A stretch of DNA of 5,880 nucleotides from Bacteroidales bacterium (GTDB lineage: Bacteria > Bacteroidota > Bacteroidia > Bacteroidales > F082), in NCBI GenBank assembly GCA_024689285.1, contig JAILDR010000178.1, forward strand, positions 1-5,880, given 5' to 3'. Numbering within the stretch: position 1 is the first letter of the stretch; every line of letters begins with the position of its first letter. The notes under the pieces are model-generated. The model was given only the letters and a program-made list of their open reading frames with translations. It searched no databases and was not told the DNA's origin. Both the position numbers and the translations under genes were made by a program. Shown in pieces: positions 4,956-5,880 of this stretch.

Positions 4956-5040
4956 GTTCAAGTTTTAAGTTTAACGGTTCAAGGTTCAAGAGTTTAAGAG
5001 TTTAAGCAGTTTAAGGGTTTAAGAGTTCAAAAGTTCAAGG
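4956..5040. repeat. Tandem TTTAAG/TTCAAG repeat array between the epimerase and manC genes
   Basis: The array is a near-continuous run of GTTTAAGA, GTTCAAG and similar 7-10 bp units (for example AGAGTTTAAGAGTTTAAG near 4990-5005). It extends into the 3' end of the epimerase gene, encoding the last residues LNF and the TGA stop. A matching CTTAAACC fragment directly precedes the epimerase ATG at 5873-5880. No promoter or RNA was recognised in it. Confidence 0.8.
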
Positions 5041-5872
5041 TTATAGAATAACGGAACTCAAAGCTCTTGCCAGATTCAAGGCTGTGGATGCAATCGCGCT
5101 CGGAAATATCGCCTTTGAATCCGGCATTATCGGCAATGCCACACCAAGGTTCGATGCAGACAAACGGACAGCCTGGCTTGTTGGGCGCCCACAATCCAAA
5201 GGCATCGGCTTGCTGACAGCTGACTGTCAACACTCTCTTGCCTTGCTTGTCGAATAATGCCACTTTGGCCACCTGCTGTGCCTCAAGCAATATGGCATCG
5301 TCGGCAAATGTAGTGTCGGTCAAAGCAAGTATGCCTTTATTATTCAATAGCGTCTTGGGTTGACTATAATGGGCTCTCAAACCGTTTACAAGGGTACTAA
5401 ACAACATTGGTGAAACAACGTTGTCATTAGCATCATAGCACATGATATAGCCATGAATTGCGTCTTTAGCATCATATTCTGGCAACAGGAAAGCGGGATG
5501 TGCACCTATTTGGAAGTACATGGTATCATCGCCACGGTTCGTTACCTGCCAGTTGCAGGTCAGCGTGTTGCCGTCAACCAGATACTTCACAGCCAACTCG
5601 TAAGCGTAAGGATAGTCGTCTCGGCTATTTTCCGTCAACACATACTTGCCATCCTGCTCCACAAACTCAGTATCACGAGCAAAACCATGCTGCTTCATGG
5701 TGTATTCATGGCCATTAACACGCAAATTGTCGTCAGCAAGCTTTCCAACAATCGGGAACAATATCGGTGCGCGACGGCCCCAAAACTTTGGATCGCCTTG
5801 CCATAGGTACTCGCGACCGTTGGCGGTAATGTTTTGTAGTTCTGCTCCTTTATGTGAAACAGTGATATGCAT
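5027..5872 (-). CDS. Aldose 1-epimerase family protein, LacX-like
   Basis: This 281-residue galactose-mutarotase-fold protein has the LacX-type pattern: YLWQGDPKFWGRRAPILFPIVGKL at 22-45, QHGFAR at 61-66 (H62), GAHPAF at 123-128 (H125) and EPWCG at 241-245 (E241). The family catalyses or is thought to catalyse anomer interconversion of hexoses in the cytoplasm, using His and Glu as acid and base; the substrate of LacX-like members is usually unknown. The start MHITVSHKGAEL lacks about eight residues seen before this strand in typical members. A TAA lies in frame two codons upstream (5878-5876), so no longer start is available. The last residues and stop come from the TTTAAG/TTCAAG array. It is the first gene of the run in this window; a link to GDP-fucose is not required by the sequence. 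Confidence 0.9.
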   Translation of the reverse strand: MHITVSHKGAELQNITANGREYLWQGDPKFWGRRAPILFPIVGKLADDNLRVNGHEYTMKQHGFARDTEFVEQDGKYVLTENSRDDYPYAYELAVKYLVDGNTLTCNWQVTNRGDDTMYFQIGAHPAFLLPEYDAKDAIHGYIMCYDANDNVVSPMLFSTLVNGLRAHYSQPKTLLNNKGILALTDTTFADDAILLEAQQVAKVALFDKQGKRVLTVSCQQADAFGLWAPNKPGCPFVCIEPWCGIADNAGFKGDISERDCIHSLESGKSFEFRYSITLNF

Positions 5873-5880
5873 GGTTTAAG

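Noticed and set aside
4956..5040. CRISPR array
   Set aside because: Units are 7-10 bp and degenerate, with no spacers of regular length and no cas genes.

Overview
The window looks like a polysaccharide or nucleotide-sugar locus from a Bacteroidales genome (Bacteroides/Prevotella type). The basis is the gene content: a WbuC cupin, a RhaM-like mutarotase, Fcl, a stand-alone ManC and a four-helix-bundle S23 protein. Ribosome binding sites are weak or absent at the starts, and AT-rich repeats fill the intergenic gaps. The genus cannot be fixed from this sequence alone.

Every credible gene lies on the minus strand, so transcription reads from high to low coordinates. The order is: LacX-like aldose 1-epimerase (5872-5027), mannose-1-phosphate guanylyltransferase ManC (4885-3842), GDP-L-fucose synthase Fcl (3694-2753), S23-family four-helix-bundle protein (2693-2325), a fused TagD-like nucleotidylyltransferase/GHMP sugar kinase (2287-1103), a RhaM-like mutarotase (1049-726), a WbuC cupin (603-196), and the N-terminus of a second WbuC paralog that runs off the left edge (67-1). 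No gap exceeds 150 bp, and no RNA gene or CRISPR array was seen.

ManC makes GDP-mannose and Fcl performs the last step to GDP-L-fucose. The intermediate enzyme Gmd is not in the window. The mutarotase beside the kinase/nucleotidylyltransferase fusion suggests a second route in which a free sugar is set to the right anomer, phosphorylated and activated. That would be a functional parallel of Fkp, but with an HxGH-type nucleotidylyltransferase. This role is inferred. The WbuC cupins are typical of O-antigen and capsule clusters.

The most unusual feature is the intergenic DNA. Most gaps are filled with short degenerate repeats, each gap having its own vocabulary: GCTTA units near wbuC, CACAGAT at exact 9-bp spacing, CTTTCAACTATAAAC units around the S23 gene, and TTTAAG/TTCAAG units before manC. 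A roughly 20-bp element occurs four times as two inverted pairs. One pair brackets the S23 gene; the other, in the fcl-manC gap, brackets a GC-rich palindrome. Repeat sequence runs into gene ends and supplies start or stop codons. A 34-bp spacer block is about 97% identical between the two wbuC leaders, although the neighbouring coding sequence is only about 59% identical.
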